Below are positions 1 through 8,100 of a stretch of DNA of 44,011 nt, in pieces. Location: the NCBI GenBank assembly GCA_947169245.1, contig CAMVPA010000029.1, forward strand, positions 1-44,011, given 5' to 3'. Within the stretch, counting starts at the first letter, position 1, and each line of letters starts with the position of its first letter. Below the pieces are notes generated by a model. It saw only the letters and a list, made by a program, of their open reading frames with translations, was not told the DNA's origin and ran no database searches. The translations under genes were made by a program, and so were the position numbers. The DNA is from an uncultured Prevotellaceae bacterium. GTDB lineage: Bacteria > Bacteroidota > Bacteroidia > Bacteroidales > Bacteroidaceae.

Positions 1-2
1 AC

Positions 3-122
3 AGCGACAAGTCAGTCGTTCAAATCTCTGAAGACCTCAACTTCCCCAATCCCGCTTTTTTCTCCAAATACTTCAAGCGCCTTACATGCATGACCCCACT
101 GGAGTACAGAGAGGGGAAGTAA
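3..122 (+). CDS. AraC-family transcriptional regulator, C-terminal end only (partial)
   Basis: The reading frame enters from the left edge and stops at 120-122, giving 39 residues. It contains the second helix-turn-helix of the AraC/XylS DNA-binding domain: a stretch like VVQISEDLNFPNPAFFSKYF followed by KRLTCMTPLEYRE, which matches the family signature (F-x-x-x-F-K-x-x-x-G/C-x-T-P-x-x-Y-R). The sensor domain and start lie outside the window, so neither the signal nor the target can be named. The gene downstream on the same strand (PNPOx-like protein) begins 31 bases later and may be a target or an operon partner; that is inference. Confidence 0.85.
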   Translation, partial: SDKSVVQISEDLNFPNPAFFSKYFKRLTCMTPLEYREGK

Positions 123-153
123 TCAATTATCGAACTAAAAGCATTATCATAAT

Positions 154-651
154 ATGACATGGTTTAGAGACATGAGGCGTAAGCGCCAACAGCTTTCCAA
201 TGAGGAGAGCATCGCTATTTTAGAGAAGGCAACGGCAGGTACATTGGCATTGCTTGGTGATGATGATTACCCCTATGCAGTTCCCATCAGCTATGTCTAT
301 CATGAAGGGAAACTGTATTTCCACAGTGCTTTGTCTGGTCACAAAGTGGATGCTATCCGCAAGTGTGAAAAGGCTTCCTTCTGCATCATTGAACAGGATG
401 ATGTGCAACCGAAGAAGTACACCACCTTCTTCCGCAGCGTGATAGCATTCGGCAGAATCCGCATCATCGAGGATGAAACGGAAAAGTTGGAAACAGCCCG
501 CATGCTTGGCAACCGCTACAATCCGAACGACGATGAGAGTCTGCAAAAGGAGTTGGAGAGCGGTTTTTCTCGTATGCTGATGATTCGCTTCGATATCGAG
601 CACCTGACAGGAAAAGAAGCTATTGAACTTATAAAACAGCGTAGTATATGA
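154..651 (+). CDS. Pyridoxamine 5'-phosphate oxidase-family (NimA-like) flavin-binding protein
   Basis: 165 residues, a typical length for the small split-barrel FMN-binding proteins of the PNPOx superfamily (Pyridox_ox_2/NimA-like group). Near the N-terminus the frame has the usual pattern of a basic helix, then ATAGTLALLGDDDYPYAVPISYVYHEGKLYFHSA (shown in Bacteroides 5-nitroimidazole reductase relatives as the strands that line the flavin), then a G-H-K motif followed by a conserved hydrophobic strand. No signal peptide or membrane segment is seen, so it is cytoplasmic. Many members bind FMN or F420/heme, but the substrate of this subgroup is mostly unknown. Its stop overlaps the start of the acetyltransferase (ATGA type), indicating co-translation. 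Nitroimidazole resistance should not be inferred from sequence alone. Confidence 0.85.
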   Translation: MTWFRDMRRKRQQLSNEESIAILEKATAGTLALLGDDDYPYAVPISYVYHEGKLYFHSALSGHKVDAIRKCEKASFCIIEQDDVQPKKYTTFFRSVIAFGRIRIIEDETEKLETARMLGNRYNPNDDESLQKELESGFSRMLMIRFDIEHLTGKEAIELIKQRSI

Positions 652-1217
652 CAGAGAAAGAGAAGATGCTGGCGGGCGAGATTTATTCCGCTGTTGACCC
701 GCAGCTGATTGAAGAGTTGACGGAGGTGAAAAAAATCATTCACGATTATAACCTGTTGCGCCCGTCCGAGAAACTGAAGGCAAGGGAAATCCTGAAAGGG
801 CTGTTGGGCCACATCGCCGATGACGAGATACTGATTATCCAGCCCTTCTATTGCGACTACGGCAAGCAGATTAGTGTGGGCAAGCGGTTCTTTGCGAATT
901 TCAACTTCACCGTGCTCGACGAAGCCTCAGTCACCATAGGCGATGACTGCTTCATCGGTCCTAATGTCAGCATCTATACGGCCTGTCATAGTACAGACCC
1001 TGTTGAGCGCAACAGTCGTAGGGAGTGGGCAGAACCAGTCATCATTGGCGACAATGTGTGGATTGGCGGCAGCGTCACCATCCTGCCAGGAGTCACTATT
1101 GGCCACAATGTTACCATCGGCGCAGGAAGTGTGGTGACGAAAGATATACCTTCGAACTCTATTGCAGTGGGCAACCCCTGTAAAGTAATCAAATTTATAG
1201 ATGATAAAAAAAGATAA
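648..1217 (+). CDS. Maltose/galactoside O-acetyltransferase-like sugar acetyltransferase (LbH hexapeptide family)
   Basis: 189 residues, the normal length for the Maa/LacA/NodL group of acetyl-CoA-dependent sugar acetyltransferases. The N-terminal ~60 residues are the helical Maa domain (MLAGEIYSAVDPQL is the equivalent of the usual M-x-x-G-E-x-Y). The rest is a left-handed beta-helix of hexapeptide repeats (VTIGDDCFIGPNVSI, VIIGDNVWIGGSVTI, VTIGHNVTIGAGSVV), ending with the conserved VAVGNPxKVIK-type motif. The catalytic His is in YTACHSTDP. The start overlaps the upstream PNPOx-like stop by four bases. The real acceptor sugar cannot be read from sequence. A large hairpin without a T-run follows 25 bases after the stop. 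Confidence 0.92.
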   Translation: MTEKEKMLAGEIYSAVDPQLIEELTEVKKIIHDYNLLRPSEKLKAREILKGLLGHIADDEILIIQPFYCDYGKQISVGKRFFANFNFTVLDEASVTIGDDCFIGPNVSIYTACHSTDPVERNSRREWAEPVIIGDNVWIGGSVTILPGVTIGHNVTIGAGSVVTKDIPSNSIAVGNPCKVIKFIDDKKR

Positions 1218-1242
1218 TGCCTAAGCAATAATAATTCAAACC

Positions 1243-1275
1243 GCTGCTCCTTACCTATATAGGTATTGGAGCAGC
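1243..1275 (+). terminator. Strong hairpin after the acetyltransferase gene (possible terminator, no T-run)
   Basis: GCTGCTCC (1243-1250) pairs exactly with GGAGCAGC (1268-1275), and the inside holds a second palindrome, ACCTATATAGGT. It lies between the acetyltransferase stop and the integrase relic on the other strand, so it could end transcription from either side. No U-tract follows on the plus strand, so the terminator call is tentative. Confidence 0.45.
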
Positions 1276-1292
1276 TGATTAATTAGTATGTC

Positions 1293-1409
1293 TTATAGTC
1301 GAAGAACAGCTCTTCGTAATTGCTCATCAGATAGTTTTGCATAAACTTGAGTACTTGATACTGATTTATGTCCCATTAGTTTGGCTATTGTATTAATACT
1401 CTTTCGAGT
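1293..1409 (-). pseudogene. Relic of a tyrosine recombinase/phage-type integrase (C-terminal ~38 codons)
   Basis: Read on the minus strand, these codons give TRKSINTIAKLMGHKSVS followed by STQVYAKLSDEQLRR and a stop at 1293-1295. This is the C-terminal end of Bacteroidetes tyrosine recombinases: LMGH carries the second active-site His and QVYAK the nucleophilic Tyr. Upstream the frame meets a stop after three codons (1413-1415) and no other integrase motif (R...HxxR) is found, so the gene is truncated to its last segment. The fragment shows that an integrative element or conjugative transposon once ended here; no other element genes remain in the window. Confidence 0.75.
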
Positions 1410-1871
1410 GCAAACTTACATAAAATTATTGAATTAGACAATAGTCCTGATTAAAAAAGTAAAGACCACCCCTCTCTTTTGTTCTTGGTTGTTGCGGGCG
1501 ATTCCCATCGGCCGCGGATGCAATTGCGGTGGCAAAAGTACGGAGTTTTTCTGGCTCGTGCAAGCTTTTGGGGTGGGCGGTCGGAATCCTAATTTGCATG
1601 GCCGGCCGTAACTTCCTCACGCAGAGCCTTTTATTTATCACGCAGAATCGTAAAGTGCCCTTCTGTTCTATTCTCGTATCACGCACCTCGTACCTCGTAC
1701 CTCGAAAAAGGCCCCCGTACCTCGCCCCTTGTACCTCGAAAAAACGCCCCCGCACTTCGTATCTCGGTAATTTAGGTGCGGGAGGTGAGGGACGTGTGGG
1801 TGGTTTTTGTATTTTGGTATACAACGATGTTTGTATGACGTGCGATGGCCAGAAACAAATCAAATAGGGAA
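1410..1871. other. Gene-free stretch between integrase relic and tsf terminator
   Basis: No reading frame here has a credible start or recognisable protein. On the minus strand a Bacteroidetes -7-like box (TACTTTTG, 1532-1539) points toward the integrase relic. The right half holds the GTACCTCG repeat array listed separately. Composition and lack of coding potential suggest decayed or spacer DNA. Confidence 0.6.
1666..1770. repeat. Degenerate GTACCTCG tandem repeats
   Basis: The 8-mer GTACCTCG or close variants (GCACCTCG, GTATCTCG, GCACTTCG) appears at least seven times. Two copies are embedded in longer ~40-bp units that read TACCTCGAAAAA followed by a run of GCCCC. It is one member of the gap-specific short-repeat class found in many intergenic regions of this window. 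Confidence 0.7.
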
Positions 1872-1912
1872 TGCAAAAAAAGAGGGATGCTCCGCGGTGG
1901 GGCATCCCTCTT
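1872..1912 (-). terminator. Rho-independent terminator of the rplM-rpsI-rpsB-tsf operon
   Basis: On the minus strand GGGATGCCCC and GGAGCATCCC form a 10-bp stem around a five-base loop, followed by seven T residues (A-run at 1876-1882). It lies 25 bases past the tsf stop. Confidence 0.9.
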
Positions 1913-1937
1913 CTCATGATATTGGTTTATTGAGTGT

Positions 1938-2933
1938 TTACTCTGCAACCAGTGTGAAGCGGCGGAACGCGACGATCTTCAGCTCCTTGTCCTGCTGGGC
2001 GAGCCACTGAGCAACAGTAGCCTTGTCGCCGTCGCCGAACTGGAACTCCTGGTCAACCAGGCAGTTCTCCTTCTTGAACTTCTCAACACGACCCTTAGCG
2101 ATACCCTCAATCATAGGCATCTTCAGGTTAGCCTCACCCTCAACCTTTGCGTCAGCAATGATCTTGCGGGCCTCGTCAGCCTGCTCCTGTGTGAGCCATC
2201 CCTTAGACATGTTGCTCTCGATGTGATCCTCAGAATCAACGAGGTTGGGGTTCAAGCCAGCCTTCTTGAGCTTCATATCAACGAACTTCTGAACCTGCTC
2301 GAGCTTAGACTTCTCAACAGCAGTCTTGTACTCCTCGTCGAGAATCTTTGGATCGATGCTCTGAGCGTCGAGAGCTACTGGCTTCATGGCAGCTACTTGC
2401 ATAGCAACCAGGTGACCCTGCTCAGCAGCGGGCTTGTTGGTCTGAACCATGGTGCACAGAGTGTGCTTGCCCATGTGGTCGTAAACCTCGATGTTGTCAC
2501 CCTCGAGAGTCAGGTAGCCATCGAGCTCCATCTTCTCACCGGTGATACCAGAACGCTGGGTAACAGCCTCCTGAGCGGTCTGTCCGTTGATGGTCAGAGC
2601 CTTGACCTCCTCGATGTCCTTAGCCTTGGCGGCGATGGCAGCGTCGAGGATGCTCTGTGTCAGAGCGATGAAGTCGGCACCGTTGGCCACGAAGTCGGTC
2701 TCGCACTTCAGGGCGAGCATGGCAGCGAAGCCATCCACCTTCTTTACGAGTACACAACCATTGGATGTCTCACGGTCGCTACGCTTGGCAGCGATAGCCA
2801 GGCCACGCTCACGGAGCAGTTCCTTGGCCTTGTCGAAGTCGCCCTCGGCCTCGGTCAGAGCCTTCTTCACGTCAGCCAGACCAGCGCCGGTCATAGCGCG
2901 AAGCTTCTTGATATCGTCAATTGAAATTGCCAT
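1938..2933 (-). CDS. tsf: Translation elongation factor Ts
   Basis: 331 residues, matching the longer EF-Ts of Bacteroidales. EF-Ts is the cytoplasmic guanine-nucleotide exchange factor that recycles EF-Tu. The N-terminal UBA-like domain is clear (DIKKLRAMTGAGLADVKKAL), followed by the signature CETDFVA core segment that contacts EF-Tu (the TDFV motif), and a long dimerisation/coiled-coil region. The C-terminus (ELKIVAFRRFTLVAE) matches the family in this order. It is the last gene of the rplM-rpsI-rpsB-tsf run. The 73-base gap to rpsB contains a perfect 16-bp tandem duplication but no obvious new promoter. Confidence 0.98.
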   Translation of the reverse strand: MAISIDDIKKLRAMTGAGLADVKKALTEAEGDFDKAKELLRERGLAIAAKRSDRETSNGCVLVKKVDGFAAMLALKCETDFVANGADFIALTQSILDAAIAAKAKDIEEVKALTINGQTAQEAVTQRSGITGEKMELDGYLTLEGDNIEVYDHMGKHTLCTMVQTNKPAAEQGHLVAMQVAAMKPVALDAQSIDPKILDEEYKTAVEKSKLEQVQKFVDMKLKKAGLNPNLVDSEDHIESNMSKGWLTQEQADEARKIIADAKVEGEANLKMPMIEGIAKGRVEKFKKENCLVDQEFQFGDGDKATVAQWLAQQDKELKIVAFRRFTLVAE

Positions 2934-2950
2934 TGTTTCTTTAGTTTTTT

Positions 2951-3003
2951 GTCGTTATTTCGATATGTCGTTATTTCGATATGTCGGGATGTCGCCATCT
3001 CGG
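2951..3003. repeat. Tandem 16-bp repeat in the rpsB-tsf gap
   Basis: GTCGTTATTTCGATAT occurs twice in direct succession (2951-2966 and 2967-2982), followed by two decayed units (GTCGGGAT, GTCGCCATC). In the mRNA sense the unit is ATATCGAAATAACGAC, nearly the same unit as in the skp and greA-HIT gaps far away. Confidence 0.85.
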
Positions 3004-3006
3004 CTA

Positions 3007-3861
3007 TTACTCAGCGGCGGGAGCCTCTTCCTCAGCAGCGGGAGCAGCAGCTTCCTCGGCGGGTGCCTCAGCGGCCTCAGCCTTGGGCTTGCGGGCAGAA
3101 GCGCGCTTCGGAGCCTTCTCCTCAACCTCAGCCTCGTCCTGAGCCTCAGCAGCCTTCTCGTCGGCCTTCTCAGCCTTACGCTCCTCCAGACCCTCGGCGA
3201 TGGCGGTGCAGCAGGTGTTGAGGATGATCTCTACGCTGTCCTTGGCGTCGTCGTTGGCGGGGATGACGAAGTCGATGTTCTTGGGGTCGCTGTTGGTATC
3301 GACGATACCGAACACGGGGATGCCCAGGCGGTTAGCTTCCTTCACGGCAATCTGCTCCTTGAGCACGTCGACAACGAACAAGGCGCTCGGCAGACGGGTC
3401 AGGTCGGCAATGGAACCAAGGTTCTTCTCGAGCTTGGCGCGCTGACGGGTAATCTGCAGGAGCTCGCGCTTCGAGAGGTTACCGAAGGTTCCGTCGTTCA
3501 TGAGCTTATCGATGTTGGCCATCTTCTTCACTGCCTTGCGGATGGTGGGGAAGTTGGTGAGCATGCCGCCCGGCCAACGCTCAATCACGTAAGGCATGTT
3601 GATGCTTGCTGCCTTCTCGGCAATCACTTCCTTAGTCTGTTTTTTAGTACCGACGAAGAGTACCTTCTTACCGCTCTTTGCAATCTGCTTGAGGGCGTCA
3701 GCAGCCTCGTCAATCTTTGCTGCTGTCTTGTGGAGGTCAATGATGTGGATACCATTGCGCTCGGTGTAGATGTAGGGAGCCATAGCGGGGTTCCACTTAC
3801 GCTTCAGGTGGCCGAAGTGGCAGCCAGCCTGGAGCAGGCTATCAAAATTTGTTCTTGCCAT
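3007..3861 (-). CDS. rpsB: 30S ribosomal protein S2
   Basis: 284 residues. The core (MARTNFDSLLQAGCHFGHLKRKWNP, then YIYTERNGIHIIDLHKT, FVGTKKQ, RWPGGMLTNF and PVFGIVDTNSDP) is unmistakable S2, a protein of the small-subunit head/platform junction needed for S1 binding. The last ~60 residues are a low-complexity tail rich in Ala, Glu, Lys and Pro (several EEEAPA- and KAEAAE-like units), longer than in E. coli S2 but in line with Bacteroidales S2. It precedes tsf as in most bacteria. Its 145-base gap to rpsI contains a perfect stem-loop that may be a regulatory leader. Confidence 0.98.
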   Translation of the reverse strand: MARTNFDSLLQAGCHFGHLKRKWNPAMAPYIYTERNGIHIIDLHKTAAKIDEAADALKQIAKSGKKVLFVGTKKQTKEVIAEKAASINMPYVIERWPGGMLTNFPTIRKAVKKMANIDKLMNDGTFGNLSKRELLQITRQRAKLEKNLGSIADLTRLPSALFVVDVLKEQIAVKEANRLGIPVFGIVDTNSDPKNIDFVIPANDDAKDSVEIILNTCCTAIAEGLEERKAEKADEKAAEAQDEAEVEEKAPKRASARKPKAEAAEAPAEEAAAPAAEEEAPAAE

Positions 3862-4006
3862 TTTGCTTAATGCTTTTAGTTGTTTACTTTCTTTTTAATC
3901 CTTTGTTAGAATCAGCTCCCAAGTAATCCAAGTCATGGGGCCTATAGGCCATATGGGGGGACTTATGAGTCTCAGGAGTTTAGATGCTAAACTCGTCCAG
4001 TATCGA
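3862..4006 (-). promoter_or_regulatory. rpsI-rpsB intergenic leader with strong stem-loop
   Basis: Position 3976-3994 reads GAGTTTAG-ATG-CTAAACTC, a perfect 8-bp stem with a three-base loop, and just beside it lies GGGGCCTATAGGCC (3940-3953). Genes for S2 are often autoregulated through their 5' leader in other phyla, so an S2-binding site is possible. No clear promoter is present, so rpsB-tsf is probably read from the rplM promoter. The regulatory role is inference. Confidence 0.4.
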
Positions 4007-4393
4007 TTAACGCTTACTGAACTGGAAGCGACGACGTGCCTTCGGCTGACCGGGCTTCTTACGCTCTACCTCACGGCTGTCGCGTGTCAGGAAACCGGCG
4101 ACCTTCAGCTTCTTCTTGTCTTCCTCGTTAATCTTGACGAGGGCACGGGCGATAGCCATGCGGAGTGCCTGGCTCTGGCCGGTGAAACCGCCACCGTCGA
4201 GGTTAACCTTGATGTCATACTTCTCAGCCACCTCAAGCAGGTTCAGCGGCTGCTTAACCACGTACTGCAGGATGGCAGAGGGGAAATAAACTTCCAAATC
4301 CTTCTTGTTGATCGTGATCTTACCTGTACCCTCGGTCAGATAAACGCGAGCTACTGAGCTCTTGCGACGACCTATTGCGTTGATTACTTCCAT
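4007..4393 (-). CDS. rpsI: 30S ribosomal protein S9
   Basis: 128 residues, the standard length. It begins MEVINAIGRRKSSVARVYL, contains GGGFTGQSQALRMAIARAL, and ends in the conserved basic tail KARRRFQFSKR that reaches the P-site tRNA in the ribosome. It starts ten bases after the rplM stop on the same strand, the universal rplM-rpsI pairing. Confidence 0.98.
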   Translation of the reverse strand: MEVINAIGRRKSSVARVYLTEGTGKITINKKDLEVYFPSAILQYVVKQPLNLLEVAEKYDIKVNLDGGGFTGQSQALRMAIARALVKINEEDKKKLKVAGFLTRDSREVERKKPGQPKARRRFQFSKR

Positions 4394-4403
4394 CTTACCT
4401 TAA

Positions 4404-4865
4404 TTATTTATACTGGTTAATATCAATTGTAGTGGGCTTCTGTGCCTCATGGGGATGCTCGGTTCCCTCGTAGATGTAGAGGTTGTTCAGCAGGCTGCGG
4501 CCAAGGGGACCCTTGGGGAGCATGCCCTTCACAGCGTGACGGAGGAACTTCTCCACGCCACCGTTGCGCTTGCGCAACTCGGCAGGCGTCTGGAAGCGCT
4601 GGCCACCGGGATAGCCGGTGTAGCGTGTGTAGACCTTGTCGGTCTCTTTCTTACCAGTGAATACCACCTTATCGGCGTTGATAAGGATGACATTGTCACC
4701 ACAATCGACATTCGGCGTGAAAGTAGGCTTGTACTTTCCGCGAATCAGCTTAGCTACCTTAGAAGCGAGGCGACCAACAACCTGGTCTGTGGCATCGATA
4801 ACCACCCACTCCTTCTTCGCTGTTTCCTTGTTGACGGAAATAGTCTTGTAACTCAAAGTGTTCAT
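4404..4865 (-). CDS. rplM: 50S ribosomal protein L13
   Basis: 153 residues. Family features include WVVIDATDQVVGRLASKVAKLIRGK at the N-terminal half, the HYYRHTGYPGG-type turn (here YTRYTGYPGGQ), and KGMLPKGPLGRSLLNNLYIYEGTEHPHEAQ near the C-terminus. L13 is an early-assembly 23S rRNA-binding protein. It is the first gene of the ribosomal operon and has a long upstream leader (about 190 bases) from a TACCTTTGC promoter. Confidence 0.98.
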   Translation of the reverse strand: MNTLSYKTISVNKETAKKEWVVIDATDQVVGRLASKVAKLIRGKYKPTFTPNVDCGDNVILINADKVVFTGKKETDKVYTRYTGYPGGQRFQTPAELRKRNGGVEKFLRHAVKGMLPKGPLGRSLLNNLYIYEGTEHPHEAQKPTTIDINQYK

Positions 4866-5074
4866 TTCTTAATTCTTTCTTTTACTAAAAAACAGTTTTA
4901 CTTTCATTGATATACGCACAAGAACTGACACCCGAGGTCTAACTCCCGGTTGTTAGTCTAACTGTGCTGAAACGCTGATTCACGAACCGCTTCGCCCGGC
5001 CAAAGACGCCGCTATTCACACAACATTTCCGGGGGATTCTAAGCCTCTCCCCCTGTAATCGGACTGCAAAGGTA
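4866..5074 (-). promoter_or_regulatory. Promoter and long structured leader of rplM
   Basis: On the minus strand the -7 element TACCTTTG lies at 5067-5074; the -33 region falls on the T-rich tail of the neighbouring terminator. Transcription would give a leader of roughly 190 bases, G+C-rich near the start with several self-complementary segments (for example CCGGGAGTT/AACTCCCGG type pairing around 4934-4955). A ribosomal-protein (L13) autoregulatory leader is plausible, but only comparative alignment would show conserved structure. Confidence 0.55.
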
Positions 5075-5086
5075 CTGCTTTTTATG

Positions 5087-5110
5087 AAAAAAGGGGGCAC
5101 CAAGGCCCCC
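5087..5110 (-). terminator. Terminator of the CotH operon
   Basis: On the minus strand GGGGGC (loop CTTGGT) GCCCCC is followed by six T residues. It lies 20 bases past the stop of the CotH gene and directly abuts the rplM promoter. Confidence 0.9.
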
Positions 5111-5130
5111 GTAAGACTGAAGATTTATGT

Positions 5131-8100
5131 TTATTTAACAAACCGACAGCTTGCCTTGCCACCCTGGGCGTCGGTGACGCGGGCTACATAGAAGCCTGTC
5201 GGCAGGTCGGCAACACTCACGCGGCCTGAGCCGCCAACGACCTCGACGGAGGATTGTGCCACCTGCTGGCCGTCGGCCCGGAACACCTCGACGGCGACCG
5301 TACCCTCCGTGCTGCCCTTCACGAGGAGCATGTCGGAGCCATAGACGAGACGAAGGTTGCCGGCAGCAGCCATCATCTCAGCACCGGTCGGTATCTCGTC
5401 CTGCGGAACGGCTGTCACATAACTGCTGTAGATGTTGCTCTTGCCGATGGTCGTCACATTCATGGCGTAGACCGTGGCAGCCCCGTCGGGATAGCGTCCA
5501 ATGGTGGTGCGGGCGTCGTGGGCCGGATAGGTGATGATGTCGCTCCAGCTGCGGTCGGCTGCCGAGAGCATCATCTTGCCGCCGTCGTCGGAAATCTTGA
5601 ATCCGGCGTGCAGGCCGTTGTCGGTGGTGGCGCGCTTGTTGTCGCACCAGATGACCAGATAGCCGTGAGCCGGAATGACAGTCTGTGCCTGTGTGCTGCC
5701 CTTGGTAATCTGGTACTTCGTGGGCTTGTTAACATTGTCGGTCAAGTACATGCCCTCGACGTCGATGGGCTCCGACGTGGTGTTGTAGAGTTCCACCCAG
5801 TCGCCCTTCTTACCGTACTCGTCAATGTAGCTGTCGTTGGCGCCGCTCACCTCGTTGATGCGCACCGGCGTCATATTCTGCTTCTCGGTCTCACTGGCGG
5901 TGAGCTTGCGGAACGTAGCGGTCAGCGTAATGTCCTGGCCTGTGGGCATCCTCATCTCCGAATAGGTGGAGTAGCTGTGGCCGGCGCCGTCGACCCACGC
6001 CTTGAAGGCATAGCCTGCCGGAGCCTCGGCACGCAGGGTGACGGGCTGGAAGAGCTTGCCGTCGAAAGCACCTGTCGGCACCACCTCGTTGTTGATGAAC
6101 AGCCGGGCACCTTCGGTGTCGCTGCCGAGTTTCGCCTGCTGCGGCTCGGCGTCATAGAGGTTGAATACATAGTAGTTCCTCAGATAGCGGATGGCGGTGT
6201 TCAGACGACCGTTGATATTCGAAATGATGCTCTGGGCTTTCCAGGCGGCACTGCCGCCCTCCAGTTTCATGGCAGGCTCCACTCTGTCGAGCAGTTCGTT
6301 GATGATGGCTTCAGCGCGGGTCTTCTCGAAGACGCTGCCGCCCATGATGCAGAAGGCATCGATGAAGCGGCGGCGGAAGTCGTCGTTCTGCAACAGGTTC
6401 TTGAAGAGCGTCACGAAGGCGATGCGGTCGTGAATCTGTCCTAATGATGACGGTCTCAGCCTGTCAAACCAGTAGTCCTCCTTGTTGAAGAACAGGTTGA
6501 AGGGGTCGGACGAGTTGAAGGCGAAGTCGAGGTCGAAGGTGACAAAGCGGAATCGGCCGTTGTCCTGATGGCGGAAGCCCTTGACGTTGTTCTGCGGGAA
6601 GTCCGTGCCACCCAGGTACATCTGCATTGCCATGTAGTTGATGTAGGCGTCGATGTCGAGCAACTGACAAATCTCCTCGTAGGTTCGCGGATTGGCAGCG
6701 TTGGGCGACAGTTCGTCGACGAGCTCCAGGAAGGCATCGGCCGTACCGCACATCTGGACATAGCCAGAGTCGGGCGACATCTCAAACATGTCTATCACGT
6801 CGTCGTCCCAGCCGTAGTTAGCGTAGACATAGTGCTTGTTGTTCGGCTCGCGCATGTTCAGCACGCCGATATATTTACCGTTGATGAACTCGTGGATGGG
6901 CTGGTAGCTCTGGCAGTCAAGGTCGATGCCCGAGCTTGAAAGGATAACCTGCAGGGAGGGGTCTACGAAGCGGGCGCTGTTGTCGTTGCCGCCATTGCGA
7001 ATCTGCAACGTGCGGTTACGGATATACGGTTTCTGCTCGAAGAAGGGGTAGGGCAGGTTCTTGTCGCCGCCCATCTCCTTGCTGCCTTTCAACTTGAAGG
7101 AATGGGGGGTCCAAGCACGACTCCAGCCGCCACACATCTCGAGATTGACGTCTTGGTTCTGAACCATCTCGCCGTCGCCCGTCAGATAGGAGTAGTTGAC
7201 AGGACGCTCCCAGTTCCTGTTCCAGTTGCAGTTGTCGTCCTGACCGCGTCCCGGCCGTCCGTTGGGTCCCTTCTCCATGACGCCAATCTCCTTACTATAG
7301 AGGAAGTCGGGGTCGCAAGTCACGGAGATGACGGGCAGGTAGTAGTCCCTGTCCTTATATATATAGGTACGCGAGGTGACGCGCGAGGGCAGCTTGCCAT
7401 CGGCATAGAGGCGGAAGCGGTAGCACTGTGTGCCGTCGACGGTGAAGTTTCCCGACGTGCTGGTCTCGCCGTTGGTCAGTGTCGGCAGCGTGCCGTTGGT
7501 GGTATAGCGCAGTGTGCAGCCTGAGGGTATGGTGACGTTGACCGTCAGCGAGCCCGTGAAGAACTGCGATGGCTGGTCGACCACGGGGGCGTCAATCTGT
7601 GTTGAGGCCAAGGCGATGCCGTTGTTCGTCTCGCCGGGCGTCGGCGTTGCCGTCTCGCCCCACGTCCCCGTGCCGTCGGCCGAGCGGGCGTAGCTGACAC
7701 GCTCCATTGACGACGGATAGTCCTGACGAGTCAACTCCTGACCGTCGGCCGTGCTGAAGACGATGGTGCCGCCGTCGGTGTCGAGCTTGAAGGGCACGTT
7801 CGTTGAGCACTCGTCATGAGAGTCGAACCAGATGAGCTTGTGTCCCTTTGCCGGAACGACGCCTATTGCCGAAGGCATCGTCCACTTGCTGGTCTCGTCG
7901 GCAGGGTCGCTGACAACGACTCCGCCGAGCTCCACCGGACGGCTTGTGGGGTTGTAGAGCTCTACCCAGCCGTCGAAGTTGAAGGCGGGACTGATGAACT
8001 CGTCGACGTTGGCCGCCATGATCTCGTTGACGACAATCGAGCCCACCGTCGCCGGATTGCGGCCGACGCTGATGGTGATGCTGCCCTTGACGCCAGAGCC

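Noticed and set aside
1426..1917. 163-codon minus-strand frame across repeats and the tsf terminator
   Set aside because: It spans a terminator and degenerate repeats and matches nothing recognisable.
2587..3870. Long open frame on the plus strand opposite tsf and rpsB (427 codons)
   Set aside because: It mirrors two universal genes on the other strand, has no family motifs, and arises from codon bias.
5254..6444. 396-codon plus-strand frame opposite the CotH gene
   Set aside because: Shadow of a well-supported 1448-residue protein; Val/Gly/Asp-rich with no start signal or domain.
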